Shown: positions 1 to 5,772 of the stretch, in pieces
How positions within the stretch are numbered: position 1 is the first letter of the stretch
Layout of the letters: every line of letters starts with the position of its first letter
Source: Bordetella parapertussis
GTDB lineage: Bacteria > Pseudomonadota > Gammaproteobacteria > Burkholderiales > CAIKXV01
DNA: 5,772 nt
Direction: 5' to 3'
NCBI GenBank assembly: GCA_945877995.1
Contig: CAMDXD010000274.1
Coordinates: 1-5,772, forward strand
The notes under the pieces: model-generated
What the model saw: only the letters and a program-made list of their open reading frames with translations
Told to the model about the DNA's origin: nothing
Databases searched by the model: none
Made by a program: the position numbers and the translations under genes

Positions 1-2
1 GG

Positions 3-1526
3 CTCGGCCTGTACAACGACGCAAGCCCCGCGCTGTCGGCCGCGCTCGGCGTCGGGCCCGGCGAGGTGCTGGTGCCGACATGGCGCCATGCGGTGATCAA
101 CTTCCCGCATCCGATGCTCAAGGCCGGGCTGGCTATCCTGGATACCCCGGGCCTGAACGCGCTCGGCACCGAGCCTGAGCTCACGCTGTCGATGATCCCG
201 AACGCCCATGCGGTGCTGTTCCTGCTGGCGATGGATACCGGCGTGACGCGCAGCGACATGGAACTCTGGCAGCGCCATGTGCAGAACAATGCGGTGCGTT
301 CGGTCGCGGTGCTGAACAAGGTCGACCTGATCTGGGACGACCTGAAGAGCGACAGCGATATCGAGCAGGCAGTGAACGGCCAGCTCGATTCGACCGCACT
401 GATACTGAACCTGCCGCGCAGTAACGTCTTGCCGATGTCCGCACAGAAGGCGCTCATCGCGCGCATCAAGGACGACCCGGACCTGCTCGAGCGCAGCGGG
501 ATACAGGCCCTGGAAGCGCTGCTCGTGCAGATGATCCCCGACCGGCGGCGCATCATCGCCGAACGCGTGGCGCGCGAGTTCGGCGTGCTGGTGGAGGCTT
601 CGTACGAGACGTTGATGGCGAAGCTGCGCTCGACCCATGCGGAGCTCGCCGAACTGGCGAGCCTGCGCGGCAAGAGCCAGGGCATGATCAAGACCGCGCT
701 GGTCAAGCTGGAGCATGACCGCGCGTCCTATCAGCACACGGTGCAGAACTTCCGGAATACGTATGCGGTGGTGAGGAAGCAGGGCCGTATCCTGCAGTCG
801 AACCTCGACACGGACCAGATCGACGGCATCTGCCAGGAGTACCGGCGGAAGCTGAACGAACAGCTGTTCACGATCGGGCTCATGCGGATGATGCAGCAGC
901 TGTTTAACCACTTCGAGAAGGAGACCGACAAGATCATGGGTTTCACCAACCAGATCAAGGGTTTGGTGGATTCCGTGTACATCAGCTTCCACGAGAAATA
1001 TGGTTTCGCAAAGCTGTCGCCGCCGCCGTTCTCTCTGGCGCGGTTCAGCGATCACATGCTGCAACTCAAGCAGGGGACGATCGCGTTCTGCGCGAGCCCG
1101 GCCACGGTGATGCAGCCCCAGGCCATGGTGATCCGCAAGTTCTACGACATGCTGGTCGCCGAAGCGAAGAAGGTCTTCCAGCAGGTGTCGACCGAGACCG
1201 ACAACTGGCTTAACCTTTCGCTGTCGCCGCTGACCATGCAGCTGAAGGAGCATGAAGAGATGCTCGATCGGCGCCTGGACAGCCTGCGCAAGATCACCGA
1301 GAACGTGCGCGCGCTCGAGACCCGTACCAGAGAGCTGGAGCGGCTGAAAATGGCGCTGCACGGCCATGTCGCAGAGCTCGAAGACATCCGGCAGGCGTTG
1401 CTGCCTCCGGAAGCGTCGGCGGACCGCCCGTCGCAGCCCTCGACCGCTCCGCATGCGACGGAGTCCATCATCTTGTCTGAGACGCAGATCGCGGCGGCGA
1501 GGAGTGCGTACGCCACCACGGCGTAG
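3..1526 (+). CDS. Dynamin-family large GTPase, 5' truncated by the window edge
   Basis: This is the C-terminal 507 residues of a bacterial dynamin-like protein. The frame is open from the first base of the window, so the true start is upstream; the GTG at 66 is internal. Numbering from the first visible residue, the switch-II G3 motif DTPG is at 47-50, the guanine-specificity G4 motif NKVD at 105-108 and a G5-like SAQK at 146-149. The P-loop (G1) and G2 threonine must lie upstream. After the G domain comes a long helical region of about 300 residues with heptad-like charged stretches near 204-221 and 412-467, resembling the stalk of dynamin-like proteins, then a Ser/Pro/Ala-rich tail. I see no clear transmembrane helix or PH-like domain. 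Family members hydrolyse GTP and remodel or tether membranes; the role here is unknown. It is convergent with rng and has no visible operon partner. The family call is firm, the biological role is not. Confidence 0.88.
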   Translation, partial: LGLYNDASPALSAALGVGPGEVLVPTWRHAVINFPHPMLKAGLAILDTPGLNALGTEPELTLSMIPNAHAVLFLLAMDTGVTRSDMELWQRHVQNNAVRSVAVLNKVDLIWDDLKSDSDIEQAVNGQLDSTALILNLPRSNVLPMSAQKALIARIKDDPDLLERSGIQALEALLVQMIPDRRRIIAERVAREFGVLVEASYETLMAKLRSTHAELAELASLRGKSQGMIKTALVKLEHDRASYQHTVQNFRNTYAVVRKQGRILQSNLDTDQIDGICQEYRRKLNEQLFTIGLMRMMQQLFNHFEKETDKIMGFTNQIKGLVDSVYISFHEKYGFAKLSPPPFSLARFSDHMLQLKQGTIAFCASPATVMQPQAMVIRKFYDMLVAEAKKVFQQVSTETDNWLNLSLSPLTMQLKEHEEMLDRRLDSLRKITENVRALETRTRELERLKMALHGHVAELEDIRQALLPPEASADRPSQPSTAPHATESIILSETQIAAARSAYATTA

Positions 1527-1659
1527 AACCACGAAGGCGGCTGGGGCCGGGAAGCTGATCTGCCCGTCAAACGCGATCGTGACAACGCACGGCGATTGAC
1601 ACAGGCCCCTGCAGGCCCGCAGCCCTGAACGCACCATGCCCTGGCATGTGACGGCGTCG
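1527..1659. other. Convergent intergenic gap between the dynamin-like gene and rng
   Basis: These 133 bases separate two stop codons that face each other. I find no credible coding region. The gap holds two short inverted repeats, around 1604-1617 (GGCC arms) and 1632-1650 (CATGC/GCATG arms). Neither has a following T-run on either strand, so a strong intrinsic terminator is not evident. Termination may be Rho-dependent or inefficient, which would let the two transcripts overlap. Confidence 0.6.
1632..1650. terminator. Possible weak bidirectional terminator hairpin
   Basis: An inverted repeat pairs CATGC at 1635-1639 with GCATG at 1644-1648 around the loop CCTG. CA/TG can extend the stem by two pairs across a single bulged C at 1634. 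It lies 10-28 bases past the rng stop codon, the right place for a terminator, but the stem is short and no U-tract follows in either direction. The call rests on position and symmetry only. Confidence 0.2.
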
Positions 1660-3123
1660 CTACTTCAGGATCACGTCGTACTGTTCCTGTCCGTAGGCCG
1701 TCTCGACCTGCAGCGAGATCGGCTTGCCGATGAAATCGCCGAGCATCGCGAGGTTGTGCGATTCCTCGTCGAGAAACATGTCGATCACCGCCTGCGAGGC
1801 GAGGATCCGGTATTCACGGGCATTGAACTGACGGGCCTCGCGCAGCAGTTCGCGCAGGATGGTGTAGCAGATCGTCTGCGCGGTCTTGACCTCGCCGCGG
1901 GCGGAGCAGGTGGGACAGGGTTCGCACAGGATGTGGGCAAGGCTCTCGCGCGTGCGCTTGCGCGTCATTTCGACCAGCCCCAGGCTGGTGAAGCCGTTCA
2001 CTGTGAGCCGGGTGCGGTCGCGGGCGAGTGCCTTCTTCAATTCGGCAAGCACGGCTTCGCGGTGCTCCGGATTGTCCATGTCGATGAAGTCCAGGATGAT
2101 GATGCCGCCGAGGTTGCGCAGGCGGAGCTGGCGGGCGATGACCAGGCAGGCTTCGAGGTTCGTCTTGAATATGGTGTCGTCGAAGTTGCGCGCCCCGACG
2201 AAGCCGCCGGTGTTCACGTCGACCGTGGTCATTGCCTCGGTCTGGTCGAAGATCACGTAGCCGCCCGACTTCAGGTCGACCCGTCGCGACATCGCGCGCT
2301 CGATCTCGTTCTCGACCCCATACACGTCGAACAGCGGCAGTTCGCCACCGTGGTGCTCAACCCGGGGCAGGATGGCTGGCATGAATCGCTCGGCGAAGGC
2401 GCAGGCCCGCTGGTGTGTCTCGCGCGAATCGATGATCACCCGGCTGGTGTCCGCACTGAACATGTCGCGCAGCACGCGCAGCGCGAGGCTCAGGTCTTCA
2501 TGCACCAGCGAGGGCGCGGCGGCGGTGGCTACGGTCTCCTGGATCGATGCCCAGAGCGCACGCAGATAGCTGATATCGTCGGCCAGTTCACTCTCCGTCG
2601 CGGCCTCGGCGACGGTGCGGATGATGAAGCCGCCGTGCTCGTCCGCGGGGCGGGCGCGCTCGACCATCTCGCGCAGGTGGTCGCGCTCGGCCTCGTTCTC
2701 GATGCGCTGCGAGATGCCGATGTGTGGATCCTGCGGCAGGTAGACCAGCAGCCGGCCGGCAAGGCTGATCTGCGTCGACAGGCGCGCGCCCTTGGTGCCG
2801 ATCGGATCCTTGATGACCTGCACCAGCAGTGGCTGGCCCTCCTGCAGGATCTTCTCGATCGGCCTGGCCGCCTCGTTCGGAGGGTTCCCGTGGCGGTGAC
2901 CGAATATGTCCCCCACGTGCAGGAACGCCGCACGGTCAAGCCCGATGTCTATGAACGCCGACTGCATGCCTGGCAGTACCCGCGCCACCCGTCCCATGCA
3001 GATGTTTCCGACGAGGCCGCGGCTTCGAGTGCGCTCGATGTGGAGTTCCTGGACGCTGCCCTGCTCGACTACGGCGACCCGGGTTTCCTGCGGAGTGACG
3101 TTGACCAGGATGTCTTCGCTCAT
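1660..3123 (-). CDS. rng: Ribonuclease G
   Basis: RNase G is the shorter paralogue of RNase E, an endoribonuclease that matures the 5' end of 16S rRNA and cleaves some mRNAs in AU-rich single-stranded sites. The 487 residues match the usual length (489 in E. coli) and lack the long RNase E C-terminal scaffold. An S1-like RNA-binding domain covers roughly residues 37-125. The two metal-binding catalytic aspartates are D302 (in TVDVNTGG) and D345 (in ILDFIDMD), at the positions expected from D303 and D346 of RNase E. The zinc-link CPTC at 403-406 joins subunits in the family. The ATG at 3123 overlaps the maf stop as ATGA, and no convincing Shine-Dalgarno sequence precedes it. Translation is therefore probably coupled to maf. 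It is the last gene of the block and faces the dynamin-like gene. Confidence 0.97.
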   Translation of the reverse strand: MSEDILVNVTPQETRVAVVEQGSVQELHIERTRSRGLVGNICMGRVARVLPGMQSAFIDIGLDRAAFLHVGDIFGHRHGNPPNEAARPIEKILQEGQPLLVQVIKDPIGTKGARLSTQISLAGRLLVYLPQDPHIGISQRIENEAERDHLREMVERARPADEHGGFIIRTVAEAATESELADDISYLRALWASIQETVATAAAPSLVHEDLSLALRVLRDMFSADTSRVIIDSRETHQRACAFAERFMPAILPRVEHHGGELPLFDVYGVENEIERAMSRRVDLKSGGYVIFDQTEAMTTVDVNTGGFVGARNFDDTIFKTNLEACLVIARQLRLRNLGGIIILDFIDMDNPEHREAVLAELKKALARDRTRLTVNGFTSLGLVEMTRKRTRESLAHILCEPCPTCSARGEVKTAQTICYTILRELLREARQFNAREYRILASQAVIDMFLDEESHNLAMLGDFIGKPISLQVETAYGQEQYDVILK

Positions 3124-3743
3124 GGCAGGTCGAAGCCGCTGCTGCGCAGCAGTTCACCTGTCTCGTACAGCGGCAGGCCCATGACCGCCGAGTAGCTGCC
3201 CTCGATACGCGTGACGAACAGTGCCCCGATGCCCTGGATCGCATAGGATCCGGCCTTGTCGAGCGGCTCGCCGCTGGATACGTAGCTGCGCAGTTCGGCC
3301 GGCTCGAGCACCTTCAGGGTGACCACGCTGCGGGTCATCCGGATGTCGATCTGCGTCTCGCTGGTGGCTACCGCCACTGCGGACAGCACCTCATGGCTGC
3401 GCCCCGACAGCCTCAACAGCATACGGGTCGCCGCCGCGGCATCGCGCGGCTTGCCCAGCGCCTCGCCGTCGATGACCACCTCGGTGTCGGCTGCCAGCAC
3501 CACGCCCGGGGCGAGTCCGCGTTCCCGCGCGCGAACTGCGCCGACCCGCGCCTTTTCAATGGTGACCCGGTTCACGTAGTCGGCGGGCGCTTCGCCATCG
3601 CGCGGGATCTCCTCGACGTCGCTGCCGCGAACCAGGTCAGAGCGCAGCAGGAGCGTTTCGAACCGTAGGTTGATCTGGCGCAGCAGTTCGCGGCGCCGGG
3701 GGCTGTGCGATGCCAGGTAGAGCAGTGGACGGCTGATGGTCAT
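3120..3743 (-). CDS. maf: Maf-type nucleotide pyrophosphatase, YhdE subfamily (dTTP/UTP pyrophosphatase)
   Basis: The 207-residue product hydrolyses nucleoside triphosphates to the monophosphate and pyrophosphate. The YhdE subgroup acts on dTTP, UTP and modified pyrimidine nucleotides. Visible family motifs are SPRR at 14-17, EKAR at 63-66, AADT at 84-87 with the likely catalytic D86, KPRD at 98-101 and the stretch GEPLDKAGSYAIQG at 158-171. The last motif and the general sequence favour YhdE over the YceF (m7GTP) subgroup. I chose the ATG at 3743 because the protein then starts just before the conserved LYLASxSPRR and a GAAGG ribosome binding site lies 4 bases upstream. A GTG at 3776 overlapping the rlmH stop as GTGA is an alternative that adds 11 unconserved residues. 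The gene follows rlmH by 29 bases and overlaps rng by 4. The maf-rng pair is also kept in E. coli. Confidence 0.95.
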   Translation of the reverse strand: MTISRPLLYLASHSPRRRELLRQINLRFETLLLRSDLVRGSDVEEIPRDGEAPADYVNRVTIEKARVGAVRARERGLAPGVVLAADTEVVIDGEALGKPRDAAAATRMLLRLSGRSHEVLSAVAVATSETQIDIRMTRSVVTLKVLEPAELRSYVSSGEPLDKAGSYAIQGIGALFVTRIEGSYSAVMGLPLYETGELLRSSGFDLP

Positions 3744-3747
3744 GGTG

Positions 3748-3752
3748 CCTTC
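3748..3752 (-). promoter_or_regulatory. Ribosome binding site of maf
   Basis: Read on the - strand, GAAGG lies 4 bases before the ATG at 3743. It is the clearest Shine-Dalgarno sequence in this gene block and decides for the shorter maf start over the upstream GTG at 3776. Confidence 0.55.
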
Positions 3753-3772
3753 GCTCGGCTGGCGGCAGGTTC

Positions 3773-4243
3773 TCACTCGCGATGATACGGATGATGCTCC
3801 AGAAGCGAAACGCAGCGGTAGATCTGTTCGACGAGCACCAGTCGTGCGAGCGCGTGCGGCAGGGTCAGCGCGGACAGCGCAAGGGTCATCGAAGCGCGGG
3901 CTGCGAGCGCAGGGGCGAGGCCGTCAGGGCCGCCGATCCAGAAGGCGATCCCCGGTGCCTGGGTGCGCCAGCGTTCGATCGCCGCCGCGAATGCCCGTGT
4001 GTCGAGCGAGCGGCCGTGCTCGTCGAGCGCGACGCGCACGAACCCTTCGGGCACGGCTGCTTCAAGGCGGCTGGCTTCGGCCTCCATCATCGCCGCTACC
4101 GGCTTGCCCTGGGTGCGCGGGCTCGCCTTCACGGTGGTCACTTCCAGCCTGTACAGCCGTGGCAGGCGTCCGCAGTACTCGGCGATGCCCTCGGCAATCC
4201 AGGCCGGCACGCGCTCGCCGACGGCAATGACCCGGAATCGCAA
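3773..4243 (-). CDS. rlmH: 23S rRNA (pseudouridine1915-N3)-methyltransferase RlmH
   Basis: RlmH uses S-adenosylmethionine to methylate pseudouridine 1915 (E. coli numbering) in helix 69 of 23S rRNA on assembled 70S ribosomes. The 156 residues match the family length (155 in E. coli). It is a minimal SPOUT (trefoil knot) enzyme. The knot carries IGGPDGL at 103-109 and LSALTLPH at 123-130, and the hallmark C-terminus HPYHRE is at 151-156. The residue before it is His where E. coli has Asn. The start is taken as TTG at 4243, because MRFRVIAVGE aligns with the usual N-terminus and the in-frame stop at 4262-4264 leaves no ATG or GTG upstream. A CTG at 4255 is the only other near-start codon. No good Shine-Dalgarno sequence is visible, so expression may depend on coupling to rsfS, which ends 18 bases upstream. 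Confidence 0.95.
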   Translation of the reverse strand: MRFRVIAVGERVPAWIAEGIAEYCGRLPRLYRLEVTTVKASPRTQGKPVAAMMEAEASRLEAAVPEGFVRVALDEHGRSLDTRAFAAAIERWRTQAPGIAFWIGGPDGLAPALAARASMTLALSALTLPHALARLVLVEQIYRCVSLLEHHPYHRE

Positions 4244-4261
4244 TGCGCTGGCCAGCCGGCG

Positions 4262-4648
4262 TCAGTGCGGCGGCTCGGACGCCGCCCCGGAGGCGGCAGT
4301 ATCCGGGGCGCGGCGGCGGGCGCGCGGCGGCGGAGCCCAGAGTTCTTCCAGGTTGTAGTGCGCGCGGATGGTGGGCTGCATGATGTGCACGATCACCTTG
4401 CCGAGGTCGACCAGGACCCACTCGCCGACGGCCTCGCCCTCTACGCCGATCACCTCGGCTCCGGCGTCCTTCAGCTTGTTGCGCACGTTCGCCGCCAGCG
4501 CCTTCGTCTGGCGGTTCGAGTCACCCGACGCGATGACGACCCAGTCGCATAGTGTCGTCATCTTGGTGACGTTGAAGGCGACGATATCCTTGGCCTTCAC
4601 GTCTTCCAGCGCGTCGATCACCGCGCGCTTCATCGTATCTATTCTCAT
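4262..4648 (-). CDS. rsfS: Ribosomal silencing factor RsfS
   Basis: RsfS binds protein L14 (uL14) of the 50S subunit and blocks joining with 30S when nutrients are scarce. The 128 residues carry the conserved core: DALEDVKAKDI at 12-22, IASGDSNRQTKAL at 39-51, the GVEGE and GEWVLVDLGKVIVHIM region at 68-90, and YNLEELW at 98-104. The frame is open further upstream. I chose the ATG at 4648 because the resulting MRIDTMKRAVIDALEDV lines up with betaproteobacterial RsfS, and it falls 10 bases after the nadD stop. The ATG at 4633 is the alternative. Only a weak GAG-like ribosome binding site precedes 4648. After LEELW comes a 24-residue tail rich in Pro, Ala and Arg, absent from the E. coli protein. 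The nadD-rsfS-rlmH order is widely conserved. Confidence 0.95.
   Translation of the reverse strand: MRIDTMKRAVIDALEDVKAKDIVAFNVTKMTTLCDWVVIASGDSNRQTKALAANVRNKLKDAGAEVIGVEGEAVGEWVLVDLGKVIVHIMQPTIRAHYNLEELWAPPPRARRRAPDTAASGAASEPPH
4283..4310 (-). repeat. Perfect 8-base inverted repeat in the rsfS 3' end
   Basis: CGCCCCGG at 4283-4290 is the exact reverse complement of CCGGGGCG at 4303-4310, with a 12-base loop. In the transcript it would form an all-GC hairpin within the codons of the RsfS tail, about 20 bases before the rsfS stop and 40 before the rlmH start. There is no T-run, so it is not an intrinsic terminator. It may simply reflect GC-rich Pro/Ala/Arg codons. Confidence 0.4.
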
Positions 4649-4658
4649 GCGCACTCGA

Positions 4659-5333
4659 TCATTGATCTTCAGCCTGCCGGTAGATGCCACGGTCATGAAT
4701 GTAGTCGAGCACAGGCTGCGGCAGCAAGTATCGGGCACTTGCCCCGTGCGCGATCAGGCCGCGGATCCGCGTGGCCGAGATCTGCAGCACACTGGTGGGC
4801 GCGAGGTAGATCGCGCCGGCGGGCTGCTCGGCGAGCAACCCCACCTCGGATACGCGGCGGGCCCGCAGCTCGGCCGCCAGCTCGTGGTCGAGCGCAGCGG
4901 TGGCGATCGAGGCATGACCGCCGCGCTCAGCCACCGCGAAATGGGCCAGCGCGAACAGGTCGCGCCAGCGGTGCCAGCGGTGCAACCGGGCGAACGCGTC
5001 GGCACCCAGCATCAGGCAGATCGGCCGCTCGGGGCCGAATTCGGCGCGCAGTTCGGCCAGGGTGTCGACTGTATAGCAGAGGGAGGTCTTGGCGACTTCG
5101 CGCTCGTCGGCGACCAGCCGGCTGTTGTCGGCGATCGCCAGCCGGACCATGTGCAGCCGTTCCGCACCCGATACGGCGGGCACGGTGCGCAGCGGCGGCA
5201 TGTTGGCCGGCATCAGTCGCACCTCGTCCAGGTCGAGCGCATCGCCGAGTTCCTCGGCAATGCGCAGGTGCCCGAAGTGGACGGGGTTGAACGTGCCCCC
5301 GAGGATGCCGATCGGCTTCAACGGCGTGCGCAC
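4659..5333 (-). CDS. nadD: Nicotinate-nucleotide adenylyltransferase NadD
   Basis: NadD transfers AMP from ATP to nicotinate mononucleotide to give deamido-NAD, the shared step of de novo and salvage NAD synthesis. The 224 residues (213 in E. coli) show the nucleotidyltransferase signature GGTFNPVHFGH at 12-22, with HxGH as H19 and H22, and the second ATP-binding motif ISATRIR at 185-191. YTVDTL at 87-92 and WHRW at 120-123 are also typical. The usual PPHR/K segment reads PPLR at 46-49. Two starts are possible. GTG at 5333 has no Shine-Dalgarno sequence. TTG at 5321 gives the compact N-terminus MKPIGILGGTF and has AGGTG about 9 bases upstream. I give the longer form but the shorter is credible. 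The gene follows aceF by 25 bases and precedes rsfS by 10. Confidence 0.95.
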   Translation of the reverse strand: MRTPLKPIGILGGTFNPVHFGHLRIAEELGDALDLDEVRLMPANMPPLRTVPAVSGAERLHMVRLAIADNSRLVADEREVAKTSLCYTVDTLAELRAEFGPERPICLMLGADAFARLHRWHRWRDLFALAHFAVAERGGHASIATAALDHELAAELRARRVSEVGLLAEQPAGAIYLAPTSVLQISATRIRGLIAHGASARYLLPQPVLDYIHDRGIYRQAEDQ

Positions 5334-5358
5334 CTGGCAGAGCCGGCGTCGGTGGGCA

Positions 5359-5772
5359 TCAGAGCAGCAGCCTGCGCACGTCCGCCAGCAACCCGTTCAG
5401 ATGGGCGATGAAGCGTGCGCCGGTGGCCCCGTCGACCACCCTGTGGTCGTAGGACAGCGACAGCGGCAACATCAGCCGGGGCACGAAGGTACCGTCGCTG
5501 AACACTGGCTGGATCGTCGCCTTCGATACGCCCAGGATCGCTACCTCGGGCGCATTGATGATCGGCGTGAATGCGGTGCCGCCGATGCCGCCGAGACTCG
5601 AGATCGAGAAGCATCCGCCCTGCATGTCGGCCGCCTTCAGCTTTCGTTCGCGCGCCGCATCGGACAGGGAAGCCAGGTCGCGCGCGATGTCGGCCACGCC
5701 CTTGCGGTCGCAGTCGCGGATCACCGGCACCACCAGTCCGTCGGGCGTATCCACCGCCACCCCGACGTGGAA
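5359..5772 (-). CDS. aceF: Pyruvate dehydrogenase E2 (dihydrolipoyl acetyltransferase), C-terminal part
   Basis: The last 137 residues of a 2-oxoacid dehydrogenase acyltransferase are visible; the start lies beyond the right edge. E2 moves the acetyl group from lipoamide to coenzyme A and forms the core of the pyruvate dehydrogenase complex. The active-site motif DHRVVDG is at residues 109-115 of the visible part, with catalytic H110 and D114. MQGGCFSISSLGGIGGTAF followed by PIINAPEVAILGVSK, and the ending near LADVRRLL, match E. coli-type AceF closely, which favours pyruvate over 2-oxoglutarate (SucB) as substrate. The lipoyl and E1/E3-binding domains are outside the window. The TGA stop overlaps an ATG (TGATG) that opens a 13-codon ORF ahead of nadD. 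No lpdA follows directly. Confidence 0.93.
   Translation of the reverse strand, partial: FHVGVAVDTPDGLVVPVIRDCDRKGVADIARDLASLSDAARERKLKAADMQGGCFSISSLGGIGGTAFTPIINAPEVAILGVSKATIQPVFSDGTFVPRLMLPLSLSYDHRVVDGATGARFIAHLNGLLADVRRLLL

Larger units (their letters stand above)
1660..5772 (-). other. Probable single transcription unit aceF-nadD-rsfS-rlmH-maf-rng
   Basis: Six genes on one strand are separated by 25, 10, 18 and 29 bases and then a 4-base overlap. I see no terminator hairpin with a U-tract and no convincing promoter between them. This spacing suggests co-transcription and, at maf-rng, translational coupling. Internal promoters buried in coding sequence, for example within aceF ahead of nadD, cannot be excluded by reading alone. 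Confidence 0.6.

Noticed and set aside
66..68. GTG as the start of the dynamin-like gene
   Set aside because: The same frame is open to the window edge, and starting here would leave only a short stretch before the G3 motif, with no P-loop.
1636..3195. A 519-codon open frame on the + strand, antisense to rng and slightly longer than it
   Set aside because: The - strand frame encodes RNase G with intact catalytic and zinc motifs. The + strand product is low-complexity, has no recognisable domain and is what GC-rich codon bias produces opposite a real gene.
3782..4552. A 256-codon open frame on the + strand opposite rlmH and rsfS
   Set aside because: It is antisense to two well-identified proteins and has no domain signature.
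4649..4738. Longer RsfS starting inside nadD at 4738
   Set aside because: The extra 30 residues are unlike any RsfS N-terminus and overlap the conserved C-terminus of NadD; the ATG at 4648 fits the family.
4964..4981. A 9-base tandem duplication (GCCAGCGGT twice) in nadD
   Set aside because: It encodes the HRWHRW stretch, and the WHRW part occurs in other NadD proteins at this place, so it is not a recent insertion or a regulatory repeat.
4368..5411. A 347-codon open frame on the + strand across rsfS, nadD and the end of aceF
   Set aside because: It runs antisense through three clearly recognised genes and has no motif of its own; it is a GC-rich shadow.

Overview
The window comes from a GC-rich proteobacterium, most likely a betaproteobacterium. 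Two things point there. The gene order nadD-rsfS-rlmH-maf-rng in one uninterrupted block is, as I recall, typical of betaproteobacteria, whereas in gammaproteobacteria such as E. coli rsfS-rlmH and maf-rng lie at separate loci. The RsfS N-terminus also has the betaproteobacterial look. No tRNA, rRNA, CRISPR array, insertion sequence or phage gene is visible.

Layout. On the + strand, positions 1-1526 hold the 3' part of a gene for a bacterial dynamin-like large GTPase. Its P-loop lies upstream of the window. A 133-base convergent gap (1527-1659) follows, with only weak hairpins. From 1660 to the right edge everything is on the - strand and reads right to left: the 3' end of aceF (pyruvate dehydrogenase E2), nadD (NaMN adenylyltransferase), rsfS (ribosomal silencing factor), rlmH (23S rRNA pseudouridine methyltransferase), maf of the YhdE type (nucleotide pyrophosphatase) and rng (RNase G). 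Gaps are 25, 10, 18 and 29 bases, then a 4-base ATGA overlap, so the block looks like one transcription unit.

How the genes fit together. rsfS, rlmH and rng all act on the ribosome: subunit joining, modification of 23S rRNA helix 69, and 16S rRNA 5'-end maturation. maf cleans non-canonical or excess pyrimidine nucleotides. nadD makes the NAD precursor. aceF directly upstream is the less expected neighbour: it links NAD synthesis with an NAD-reducing complex, in the place where lpdA would often follow aceF.

I do not see an undescribed multi-gene system. The items most worth a second look are the dynamin-like GTPase, the aceF-nadD junction with its uncertain start and a tiny overlapping ORF, the PPLR variant in NadD, and the TTG start of rlmH without a clear Shine-Dalgarno sequence.
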